A DNA stretch of 64,000 nucleotides, from assembly GCA_965153455.1 (NCBI GenBank), contig OZ234499.1, forward strand, positions 6,024,515-6,088,514. The letters are read 5' to 3'. The DNA comes from Sphagnum compactum. Taxonomy: Eukaryota > Bryophyta > Sphagnopsida > Sphagnales. The notes below the pieces were generated by a model. That model had not been told where the DNA came from and made no database searches. It saw nothing but the letters and a program-made list of their open reading frames with translations. Positions 22,986 through 33,559 of this stretch are shown here, in pieces. The first letter of the stretch is position 1, and every line of letters begins with the position of its first letter. A program made the translations under genes and the position numbers.

Positions 22986-23563
22986 AGGCAAAGAGGGGGG
23001 GGGAGGGCGCGGGCCCTTCTTAAATTGCAAAACTCCACTGCTTCAGGGAATTGCCCATTCTGCCCTATTTATAGCACAATAGGTATCCATCCTGTTATGA
23101 AGGGGTATTGGCCCATAATAAAAATTTCAGGCAGGCACTGAGGAAGGCTCGGTATGCAATCAGTGCAGCCAATTTTTTCCTTTTCTGGGTTTTGGGGAGA
23201 GGGGGAAAGGGAGAAATATTTTCTTTTTTCTATTGGGGGTGGGGGTCCCGTCATCCATCCATGGAATGGAGGAGACATTCATGTGGCAATTTATCTCATA
23301 GTAAGGAGGTAGTTGCCAGGAGGGACCAACCCCAGGTCGACCCTAGCAGTGTTGTTTTTTATTTTATTTTTCTAAGATTTTTTGTTTGTAGCCACAGTGG
23401 GGATCTTCCATAGAAAAATGTGGCGACCTTCCTCAAGAAGATTGTGCCAAAACTGGCTATAAAGCCGGATATGAAGTAAACAACTGTAATCATGCTTCTA
23501 TATCTTTGACTACACACTCAAAACTAACCAAATATATTTGATAATTTTGTCTTTTTTTCCTCG

Positions 23564-23579
23564 CCCCCCCCCCCCCCCC
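23564..23579. repeat. Poly-C tract (16 C)
   Basis: Homopolymer run. Another C-rich tract lies at about 22,727-22,746 and a longer one at 52,221-52,243. Confidence 0.9.
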
Positions 23580-24371
23580 ACTAACTTTTGGGGGACTTCA
23601 CAGTGTCCGAAGGTCACGGGTACCCACTAGTTGAACATATCAATGGTGTGCTCAGTACGTGACCTTGCCAAATATTTCTCACATCCAAGTTTAGTTATTT
23701 ACCTTTTTTCCAACACCACCCATACAACTAAAACTGGGACTGCTGCAAACAGCTGAGAGACTACTTTCTACTAATAGCAAAGCACGTGGACCAATCATTC
23801 AGATTGGACCATCAGAAACAGGGAGGAGTGGTCAGATCATATTTAGTACACTCTTCTCTTGCAATTCTCTTTACCGGTGTCAGCAACGTGTGCACAAATG
23901 CTAGCCCAAAACCATTTTGTTGAGCCAAACCCACATGTTTCAACTTTTCTTCCCTCTGATTTTAATTTGCATGAACACATACTGACAACCACTGGAGTTG
24001 CTCTTACAAAGCGTGATCCCCCTCCCCCCATTGGAAGCTTCCACAAAAAGCCAAAATTACCCTCACAATTGAGGGGGAAGGAAAGCAAACGACAGGTTTT
24101 CTTAACATAAAATAATATCTTTGGAAATTTTACTTTCCAACAGATTTGATAAACAAGGGAGTGAGATAAGGAAACGATCATGCTCCAAAGTTTCACCCTA
24201 GCTTTCTAATGTTATGCATTTATGCTTATGGAAGTCTGTGAATGGCCAGGAAGAACCAACACCTTGACTTATAGCTTTATCTTTTGAGCAATGTCATGTG
24301 CAATATATATATACTAGTGTGTGCCCCGTGCATAATGCACAGGTGTGTTATTTCAACAATGTTTGGTTCAA

Positions 24372-24530
24372 CCCCGTCGACCCCCCCCTCGCCCGGTCCT
24401 TCGCATTTCCCTCTTCGATTCTTTAACCCGTCGATCCTCCCTCGCCCGGTCCTTCGCATTTCCCACTCCGGGTCTTTAACCCGTGGATCCCGCTTGGCCC
24501 GGTCCTTCGCATTTCCCACTCCAGTTTTTT
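24372..24530. repeat. Tandem array, 53-bp unit, three copies
   Basis: The block GCCCGGTCCTTCGCATTTCC starts near 24,391, 24,444 and 24,497, each preceded by a GTCGA/GTGGATC-type segment and followed by a C-rich segment and TTTAACC. The last copy merges into the GGTTCCGG-rich patch. Confidence 0.85.
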
Positions 24531-24875
24531 AACCTTTCGGTTCCGGTTCTTGAGAACTCAACAGGAACGAAAGAATTGTCGATTCCTTTCATTTCAACAA
24601 CCTTGCCGAGCTCATGGTTTTCGTGGAAGAACTGCCAGTTCTTTGACTTTGTCATTATTTTGAGGCCCATAACTATGTACCAAGACTACCTTTTTTTTAG
24701 CTACTGTCCGTGGCCACTGTCCGTCCGGTTTTAGGGGAGGCTTCATTCACAGCCGCCGCCATTGTTCCTGCTGTTGCTATTCCTGCTGCTGCGACTCTTG
24801 TTGCTGTAAATAAACGGATTTCATTCATTCGACTGGATGACATGACGGATGACGATTTGGGCGGATTCAGGGAAG

Positions 24876-24978
24876 GCTACTTGACAGGATGGATGAGATG
24901 TCCGTACGAAACGGCTTCCCGGGAAGCTACTTGACGGGATGGATGAGATGTTTGTACGGGACGGCTTCAGGGGAAGGA
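24876..24978. repeat. Tandem duplication, 50-bp unit, two copies
   Basis: GCTACTTGAC-GGATGGATGAGATG begins at 24,876 and again at 24,926; each is followed by GTACG-ACGGCTTC and a GGGAA segment. Near-identical, so recent. Confidence 0.85.
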
Positions 24979-25149
24979 ACTTTCTTCCTTTACAATATAT
25001 GATATATATAATTAAAATTTTTTCTTTTTTTCCTTCCTTGCTTGTAACACACTTCTCATGGAATTTGCACTGACATTGATCAAAACTTGTGATAAAACAT
25101 AGTGAATGCCATATTAATGTCGTGTAAGTCACAACTCAAATACCCTTGA

Positions 25150-26160
25150 ATTTCATTAGGGGTTTTAAACGTCTTGTACGCCTGAGAATGTTTATATTAT
25201 TCAAGAACAACCCAATTGGGATCTAACTTCTTCTAACGTCATAGCAATGTAAGTAGGTGCTACTGGTTCACCCAGGCAACCTCACAAACCAGAAAGCACA
25301 TCTGAGAAGCAAGAAGGGAAAATGGAAAGAGAAAAGGAAGTAAATCTTATATTTATATTTGCTATGTTCCAAATGCTAATTATCAAACGTCCGTCATTTA
25401 TCTACTTGGGCTTTGTGTTGCTTTGCACTATTTTATTTTTCTTTTTTTAGGTTCTTATATGGTTTTCAATAGTTCATCATAATTTATGTCAATTTTAAAA
25501 TTAAATTAAATTTGAGTTAATGTAAATATCATGAACATGAATTGCACATGTTAAGGGGTAGGGGGGATGTAGCGAGGTGGTTAGTAAGATAAAAGATAGC
25601 AATTTTAAAAAATAGTGTGAAAATAGATTGTTATTAAAAAATAGTAAAAAAAGAAATAATTATTAAGAATGGAGTGAGGTATTAGGCTTGAAAATGAAGC
25701 ATGTGTGATTTTAAAAAGAATTTTCCAGGGACGACTGTATGATAAATTCCAAAAAATCATCCATAAATATTAGTTCCTCGTTTTTCTTGTCACTAGAATC
25801 AATGAAGATAATTTGTTGGTCTTGTTTGTCATGTTGAGACCTCCCAAGTCACAATGCTTCATGTGGTATCATTGAAAAGCCCTCAATAAAAAAAAGGGGT
25901 GCACCAAGGTGATTTTGTAATGTTTTGACTTACTATGCATGAACTACTAATTATTGAATCATTTTAAAAAATAAAAACAACAGAATAAAAACTAAAATTT
26001 GAAAGGAAATTGGGGCATTGTTGGAAAGCCCTTGCTAAGTATATTTCTTGGAGGCGATTTCAAGAAACTTTTTAAATTATTTTTAGACCTAAGGTTGGAG
26101 GGATATTGAATTTTGAGTAACTTTTTCACTGGAAATTTCAAAAAAAAAATCAGTTTTGAA
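25150..26160. other. AT-rich intergenic stretch
   Basis: No gene seen. Near 25,566 a short GGGGATGTAGCGAGGTGGTTAG segment resembles a tRNA 5' half with an A box one base short; no B box or cloverleaf follows, so at most it is a SINE relic. Confidence 0.4.
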
Positions 26161-26164
26161 AAAT

Positions 26165-26385
26165 AAAATTGGATTTCAGACTTAAGCTAAAGAAGGTGTA
26201 CACTTTTCCATTTCAAAATTCATTCAATATATATTACAATATATGCTCAATGGCACATGTCATATTAATTTTAATAAAAATTGGATTTCAAACTTAAGCT
26301 GAAAAAGTTGTAATATAAATTGCCTTTTCAAAGTTCATTCGATAACTTACAATATGTCCTCAAGGGTGCATGCCACACGTAAGTA
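26165..26385. repeat. Tandem duplication, unit about 112 bp, two copies
   Basis: AAATTGGATTTCA-ACTTAAGCT begins near 26,166 and near 26,279. Both copies continue through a TTTTC-AA-TTCATTC segment, a TTACAATAT segment and a GCA-ATG-CA segment. Confidence 0.75.
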
Positions 26386-26389
26386 CAGA

Positions 26390-28640
26390 TAATAATTCAA
26401 CTATTAAGAGTCTGCAAATACGGTGGACGGGGAGAGGTAGCCAGCCTCACAGTTAACAACTAGAAGAACCAACCGACGGCAAGCCAACATGAAGGATGGA
26501 TGATGAGTGGATGAAATATTTTTCCATTGGATTCCAGTTACTTCACTGTCTTCCCGAGAGGCATGTTAATGGCCATCTTTAACCAACGAAATGTTAAAAT
26601 TTGTACTTTGAGACCTGGGTTTAGTCTTGAGATGGGTTATTTGTAATGTTTTAAAGCAAACCCTAAAAAATTAAAAAAATTAAAAAACCCAGTCTTGTGC
26701 GATTGTTAGAATCTGCTACAGATACCCATTGCTGGTTATCAATCCAGTTATAGACCCACTAAAGAGGATGAATAATTTTTTTATTTTTTTTTGGTAGACT
26801 TACATTGGATGGGCAATTTTGTTCATCCATTTATTTCTCTGTCATGTCAACTCCTTTTGGATAGATTTCTTTTCCACATGACTCATATGCATGCCTTCTA
26901 TTTACCACAATCTTTTTAGGACAGACAAATGAAGAACAACATCCTCGATCCAAGTTCCCAAAAAGCTTGCAATTTTGAAGGCTCCTTGAAACTGAAAAGA
27001 CTAAACTTTCAATGGTGACAAATTTTCATTTGTGATTCAGATCTCTTTTCAGGGTTTACCTGATTCAGCCAAGACATTTAGCTTCAAGGTTTTTCCACGA
27101 CTCTACTAAGTTGGACTTTTGAAATTCCAACGTTTTGGACGACTTTTAGGTATCTTTGTGTGAGACGGTGCCTTCTTTGGATTGGAACCGTTTAGTTGAA
27201 ATGTCAATTAAAGGTTAACTATCAAAAGTATCTCCATGACACCGCTTGGCACAATATCAAATTTATGTTAGTTTGGGATAGTAAATTTGCTTTTGGCCAA
27301 TAAATGTGCATAAGATGCAATGCCTATGAAAAGAGCATTGTATAATATATAATAATTCCTTCTAATTGGTGAAATAGAATGATTGGTTTAAGAGCTTTTC
27401 ACTTTTTCATTATCTTAATTTTCATATTTATGAATGGGGGTTAGGAAATAATTAGTAAGCCATCTTGGATATCGGAAACATTGTTGAAGCCCCAAATCAG
27501 TATGTGTGGAGCTATTGTAACCATCTACATGCAAACCATAATGAACCAACAACACCCACCAACAAAAGAATCATCTCATCACACATATGTTCACATGAAA
27601 CAATTATGTGGTGAATTCGTGTCCCTTAACAAGTTGGGTTAACTAAATATTTATTAACCATCCATTTGCACCTACCTACTTAGTAAGCATCAAATGACTT
27701 ATTCAAAAAAAATTATTCACTTATATAGTACATTTTTTAACTGTTTGGTTAGGTCCTAATTAGTTAGGAATAAATTGGATTAACTTAGTTGTTTGGGTTT
27801 TCATTTCGAATGATTTAAATGTGGACAAAGTTCAAGCTATTTTGTGAATGAAATTTATGTTTTTGATGATTTGAGATCCTAACATATTCTAATTTTTATT
27901 ATTGTATTGCAAATTTTATGTGTTTTTATGCACGATGTTAAATTCTGCATTTTGTTGCGCACAAGTGGTGGGTGTGGATTCTTATTTTCATTGTAGACAA
28001 GAGATCATTTTGATTTAAACACAATGTATCATTCAAGAGCTTTACAGGGTTACCTTCAGATGCACTGCAAAATTTTTGGCAGGTCATTACGATCTCACAA
28101 CAACCTCCTTACTTATCATTATTATTTTCCCATTAACAAACATGAATTACCTATTTGGCTCTCTACACAATAATCACTTAGTTCCCTACCAACTTGTTAG
28201 CTATGATATTGACTCACTTACATAAATACAAACCTAATATATTGTTTCAAGACCTTGAAGAAAATCTGTTTAATATTTTATATAATCATTACCTGTCAAA
28301 AATTTAAGAATTAAAAAACCAAGTGCTAAAGTTAAGATTTAAAAATTAATTAATTATTCAACAATTTGTTGCTGAAATCGTTCAAATCTTATGATACAAC
28401 CTTAATATTGCCTAAAGGCCCCACCAAGCAAGTATTGGTATGTGGTTGGTATTCCTTTCGGTAATATCAATATATTCATTAATGCACCTTCATCACTAGT
28501 TGATTTGTGGTAGAGGATGCCCTTTTAGCATTACGTCTTCCATTTCATTACTATTTTTTTGTTTTTTTAATGATCTTGATTTTTCTTTGGTGTGTTTACA
28601 TTTGTTTCAACATGCCTTGTACTTTTTATGGATGAATTTC
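26390..28640. other. Intergenic stretch, no gene seen
   Basis: No long or domain-bearing frame on either strand. Confidence 0.5.
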
Positions 28641-28648
28641 CATCCTTG

Positions 28649-28674
28649 TATATATATATATATATATATATATA
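28649..28674. repeat. (TA)n microsatellite
   Basis: About 13 uninterrupted TA units. Confidence 0.95.
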
Positions 28675-29187
28675 CAAAGCTATCAATATATTCAAGTTCC
28701 AGCTTGGTGTTGGTCGGTTATTGATTTTTTGATACTTAGTTAGTAACCTAACCATTTGATATGGAAATTAAAAAAAAATTTAATAACCTTCTTGGATGAC
28801 TTGGTTCTCATGTACGCATGTTATCAATCCTAACACATTAAACAAATTTTAGAATAGAAAACTAAATTTAAAAAAAAAAAATCTTTTTGGGTGAAGAAGC
28901 CTATAACCAGTTAATAAGCAACCAAGATAACTGATGGTTATCACACGAAAAATAGTGATAACCTAATTAACACCCCTATTTTTTTAATAATAATAATAAT
29001 AATAAAACCTACCCAACAGTGATGAAAATTCAATAACCAACCAACACAGGTTTAAACTTGACAAGATAACTATGGTTTATCTGGAAGTGAGTCATTAATG
29101 GGTTTCCAAGTGGATTGATCCAAGTGACTCAAAAGAGGGGGGGGGTTCCAAATGGACGCTTGGTTAAGCCTAGGCTACCTAAATAGG

Positions 29188-29212
29188 TAAATAAATAAAT
29201 AAATAAATAAAT
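29188..29212. repeat. (AAAT)n microsatellite
   Basis: About six AAAT units, just left of the CT-rich and duplicated stretch that precedes the HMA gene. Confidence 0.9.
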
Positions 29213-29269
29213 ATCTCTCTCTTTGTTTCTTGCTTTTCTCCTTGTACCGATGGGCTTCATCCGTTGGTA

Positions 29270-29375
29270 CCGACTATTTACCGATGGTTCTTCATCCCCC
29301 GTTGCTGACACGCCGTTCACCATCTGTCGATGGTTCTTCATCCCTGCTGCTTCCACGCCGTTCACATTCTGTCCG
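29270..29375. repeat. Short tandem duplication, 46-bp unit, two copies
   Basis: CGATGGTTCTTCATCCC begins at 29,282 and 29,328, each followed by GCTG/GCTTC and CACGCCGTTCAC. A further partial CCGATGG unit precedes them. Frames through it on both strands look coding only because of the repeat. Confidence 0.75.
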
Positions 29376-29549
29376 ACTTGGAAGAAGAAAGAAAGAGAGG
29401 GGGCAGTGAAGTTTCTGGAAAACGACGTAAAAGAAAAGGAATTGAACAGAGACTTTTTTTCTTTTTTCTTCCTTTCCTTGTTTTAAGTGAAAGAAAGAAT
29501 TCATCTCGTCCTTCCAATTGGCCAGAGTTTGTTCCCATGTAGCCTTGTA

Positions 29550-30323
29550 GTACCGATGACGACGACGACTTTCGCGCCTTTCTCCTCTCCCGAGTCCACC
29601 CGGCAGAGCTCTGAGCCGCGTGCGCGAATCGGAGAAAGCGGCGATAGGCCCGGCCTGGCCTTGGGAGAGAGAAGGGCTCCCTGACGCGTCTTATCTTTTG
29701 GAGAGGCGGCATCTTCATCTCTTTCTCTTGACCTTTCGCAGGAAAGGACTTTGGCTAATATCTACGCTACTTCCTACTTAAACGCTCCATGTTTTCTTCT
29801 GTCTTGTGATCATGTAACAAAGTTGATTGTTAGATCCCTTTTCTTTGTCAAGAGAAGAAGAAGAACATGTCTCTCTATCTTTTTTTCATGCTTCGAACAT
29901 TTTGAATCTTGAGCTCTGTCTCTCTCTGTGTCTGATCTGCAGTCTCTTTTGTTTCCTTCTGCTTACTTGCTTCCTTTGAACGATCTGAAATTTTCTCTGT
30001 GTTCCGATTTGTCGTCGTCGTCGTCGTTGTTGTTGTTCCGATGCTTGCCTGGGAGGGGCGTTCGGAGCGGGAGAATATTAAGCCTCGGGTCTAGAATTTT
30101 TTTGTATTCTCGTTCTGTTTATAATATGTGAGGAAACGAGTCAGTGGCTTCATGTGATTATTGCTCTGATTTTGAGCTACGGTTTTGTGAAGATTAGTCG
30201 TTGTTCTGCTTGCAGTGTGACTGTTTGTGTCCAAGCTGGGATTGATTCGTGGTTTAAACCGTTTATTCATCGGTTGCGAGGGAACTTATTGGATCGTTCT
30301 TTTGTTGACAATCCAAGGCGACG
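29550..30323 (+). promoter_or_regulatory. Upstream/leader region of the HMA gene
   Basis: A G+C-richer patch (about 29,560-29,700) passes into a T/C-rich stretch with many TCTCT and GTCGTCGTC runs, typical of plant 5' leaders. I cannot fix a transcription start or TATA box. Several AG/GT pairs would allow a leader intron. Confidence 0.4.
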
Positions 30324-32354
30324 ATGCAGGATTACAACGAGGTACGATGCGAAACTGATTGCAGAGTAAAGAAGTTGGACACTACTGCCGTAATCTTTTT
30401 TTTTTGGTGTTCCGTCGGATTCTAGAGAGGTTGTTGATTCAATCTTGAGTCTATTGGGAATCAATTGTAGTGGAATTATTATAGCGTGCAGAGATTCAAT
30501 GTGAATTCCCTTTTCTATAACAGGTTTTCTATGGACCGCGTGGTTGGCCGATGTGGATGCCGCCACCCGTGCCAGCCGCACCTGCACGGTGGCAGCTGGT
30601 ACCTGTAGAGACCGCAAAGCCGAAGGAGCCTGAAAAGGTCACGACTCGTTGTCCATCCAACATTACACCACAATTTCAAAGATCTCATATATATATATAT
30701 ATATTCGTTGCGAAGTGATGAATCCTTTTTTCTTCTTCAGTCGCAAAAAATTCCAATAATAACTTAGAAGAAGCTGCTATGAAGAAACTGAATGCCGCGC
30801 GCGTTTCATGTCGCTCATAATTGCGTACCGCATTTTGTGTGTGTGCGTGTGTGCAGGTTTTCGCTTTTGGAAGCGAGGGGCCGCCATGGATGCCACCACC
30901 CGGATTCAAGTGGCAGCCCGTAGAGGCGAAAAAGGAGGAAAAGAAAAAGGAGGAAAAGAAAGAGGAAAAGAAGAAGGAGAAGCCACCAGTGAGTTCAACT
31001 TACTTCTTACAGCCCGAACCTTAACCTCTCTGTACATGAAATTTTTTTTCATGTTTTTGGCTTCGACGTTCTAGCTGGGACTTTGATGACCAGAAAACTT
31101 TGGAATGTTGAATCAAGTACGTATGATGCATGCTATGGCGAGTCATCCGTTATCTGCCTTTTACTTCGGCTTGCAGGAAATTGTGCTAAAGGTGACGATG
31201 TGTTGCGATAAGTGTGAAGAGAAAGTCAAGGAGGAAATCCTCGATGTCGACGGTAAGTGAATATAATACTGCAAAACCCCATAGAAATCAAATCAATGCA
31301 AGTTATATAACAAACAAGATCGAAAATTGTTGTATCCCTTTTCCTCTTCTTCATTCCTCCCACATGGAATATAATAAAATTCGAGATTATTGAACTGACC
31401 TTTGAATCTCAAACTAAGCCTGAGTAGAGTTTCTCGGTGTTTTGCTTGTGTTCTCCAAGCGAAGTTTCTTCCAATTTTTTTTCCAAATAGCGTGCAGAAA
31501 ATTATAAGGTGCAAAACCAATTTTGTCAAGTGGGTGGACTGGCAGTCCGCCAGAAGAGGAATGAACTAAATTTGGCTAGAGGTCAGTCAGCAAAGTAGAA
31601 TTTTTTAGGATCCAGCTTCGTTTTGTCAACAACCTTCAGGAACTCATTGTCTAAATATGGGAACTTCTCATTTTTTTCCCCCCTGCAAACTAGGTGACTT
31701 TTGCACCATTTTTCCAAAAACAACAACCCTTTGTCCACTCTGCAGCATTTTTATTTTTATTTTGTCAATGAAACAAAAAAACCAAAACATTGAGTGCAAC
31801 AAAATCTAAAGAGAATCGATTTTCTTAAAATTATATATTTAAACTCTAAATAGGCTGTTTGAAATTGATTATGAGAATGTATTTAAAATATTTTATATAA
31901 TACAAAAGAGTGATTTTCTGGGGGCGGGCCTTCTTGTACAGGTGTTACGGACGTAAAGACAGACAGAATACACAACAAAGTCACAGTGGTGGGGAAAGCA
32001 GACGAATCGCAGGTGTTGAAGAAGGCCAGGAAAGTCGACTGGAGAGCCAAAGTCCTAGAGGTAAAGAAAGTGGAGGAGAAAAAGAAAGAAGAGGAACCCA
32101 AGAAGAAAGAGGAGCCCAAGAAGAAAGAGGAACCTAATACTATTTGGACAAATAACCCTCATAACTACTATCCTACATATTATCCTCCTTACCATTATCC
32201 ATATCCTGCTCCTCCTCCTCTATTTCAAGCTGATGGCACTTACCGACCTAGCCAAGCTTACCCTCCTCATTACTACCAGTACCCAGAAACTGATTACAGC
32301 TATTACAATTACCCAAACAATCCGCACTATCTCACTCACATCCAACGCTCTTGA
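30324..32354 (+). CDS. Heavy-metal-associated (HMA) domain protein, five exons, 250 residues
   Basis: Exons: 30324-30341, 30524-30637, 30857-30988, 31177-31252, 31942-32354, all with GT-AG introns. They sum to 753 nt (250 codons plus stop). Exons 2 and 3 encode related modules (V-F-x-n-W-M-P-P-P-x-n-W-Q-x-V), an apparent exon duplication, the second ending in a Lys/Glu-rich run. Exons 4-5 encode the HMA domain with the metal-binding M-C-C-D-K-C (M-x-C-x2-C) motif, followed by a charged Lys/Glu stretch and a Tyr/Pro-rich tail. Plant HMA proteins bind or shuttle metals, often copper or cadmium, or act in interaction roles. The C-terminus is Q-R-S, with no CaaX box, so this is not an isoprenylated HIPP but an HPP-type protein. 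The start is the first ATG of a very short exon; an upstream start is not excluded. No close neighbour shares its function. Confidence 0.85.
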
Positions 32355-32407
32355 GCTGCTATTACAATCACCCAAAACAATCCGCACTATCAAACACTCT
32401 TGAGCTT
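32300..32407 (+). repeat. Tandem duplication across the HMA stop codon
   Basis: The stretch GCTATTACAATTACCCAAAC-AATCCGCACTAT...CTCTTGAGCT, which contains the stop codon, is followed at once by a second copy (from about 32,357) with GCTATTACAATCACCCAAAAC and the same CTCTTGAGCT end. The second copy lies in the 3' UTR. Confidence 0.85.
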
Positions 32408-32409
32408 TT

Positions 32410-33550
32410 CTCTTTATCATTATGTTCCATACTTCAGTCCAGATCTCAACTAGCCTAATTCTGCTCCACTTAATCCTTATTAGAAAAGAGAGTGAATCCT
32501 TGCCTCCTTCTAATTAGCCTCAATAGTTTGAAACCTAACTATGTCATCTAACCTCGCAATTACTGGGTTTTTTATGCCTTGCTGCGAATGCTAGATGTTA
32601 CTGCCCACAGCCAGTCAATCCAGTTGGGTGAATTAGGCTGCCAGTGGGATATAAGATGTAATCTGGGCTTCAATGGGGATGCTAAAACAGGGTAACCATT
32701 GTGCTTTCCTTTTCGGATGGCAAGAATTTTTTTTTTGTCCCTTTCATTAGAAGCCACAGAGGGTGTTAGGGGACACTCAACCTTAGTTTGGTCATCAGAC
32801 TATGGCATTTATTGTTTTTCGCTTGTTACTTTTAACTGACAGTTTTGATCTGTAACATAGTCTTATATGTGGAGTTTAGGGTTTTGTGATGTGATGATTC
32901 TACCCAAAGAAATTTCACAAGAAATGTGCTAACTACAAAATATTTTTTGATCTAATATGATGCTTTTTGCTCTCATGTATGTTGTGTACCACATGAGTCA
33001 AATTTTGTTTGATTTGCTTGTTTCAACTTAAGGGCGACTTTAGACGAGGGTCCAAGATCCAGGGACTAATGAATTCAAGCTTTCTTATTGGTCGAAAGCT
33101 TTAAATTGGTCTCAAGGCCTTCAGACGAGGGTCCAAGATCAAGAAGTGGCAAATTGAGGCTAAACCTACATGGCACCAGTTTTGGAGGGTTTATCAATTG
33201 GTTTGGACCAAAAAACAGTGCTAAAAGGAGAGATCTTGATTTGGAGAATGAAGAATCAGGATAGGGATTAATGTATAGTCCACCTCAAGGATTCAATTTG
33301 CTTCAAATCACCCCAAATTGGTTCCGAGGAAATTGGACCTCGTCTAAAGTGGGCTTCAGATCCAGTGATGAAACCCTGCCAACCATATATTAACCGAAGC
33401 ACCCAAAAAGGGAAAAACAAGGAACAAAATGGAAGGACCCATGTCCAAGAAGACGAACCACCAAAGAGGGTAAACCACAAGGGGAACATCAAGTTCTTGA
33501 ACACCCTTCTTTTGTGAGAAGAATATCAAATAAGGGAGGAGGATCTCCTG
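32410..33550. other. 3' flank of the HMA gene and intergenic DNA
   Basis: No gene seen. A 20-bp block AGACGAGGGTCCAAGATC occurs twice (near 33,038 and 33,123). A telomere-like TTTAGGGTTTT lies at about 32,874. Confidence 0.45.
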
Positions 33551-33559
33551 AAAGAACGC

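Larger units (their letters stand above)
23600..25150. other. Mixed intergenic region with short tandem repeats and a GGTTCCGG-rich patch
   Basis: Locally richer in G+C than its flanks. It holds the 53-bp and 50-bp tandem arrays listed separately, and between them (about 24,525-24,660) a patch with repeated GGTTCCGGTTCT/GAACTGCCAGTTC motifs related to the hAT-like termini at 43.3 and 63.9 kb. Frames on both strands are short and repeat-driven; no gene is supported. Confidence 0.5.

Noticed and set aside
22825-23413. Several 70-100-residue frames on both strands
   Set aside because: They are produced by the CCAT tract and G/C runs; Ser/His/Pro composition on one strand mirrors Gly/Trp/Met on the other.
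25560-25600. tRNA-like segment GGGGATGTAGCGAGGTGGTTAG
   Set aside because: A box is one base short and there is no B box, anticodon arm or acceptor pairing.
29362-29718. 118-residue minus-strand frame
   Set aside because: Arg/Ser/Lys-rich translation of CT-rich and repeated DNA upstream of the HMA gene; no domain and no splice or start context.
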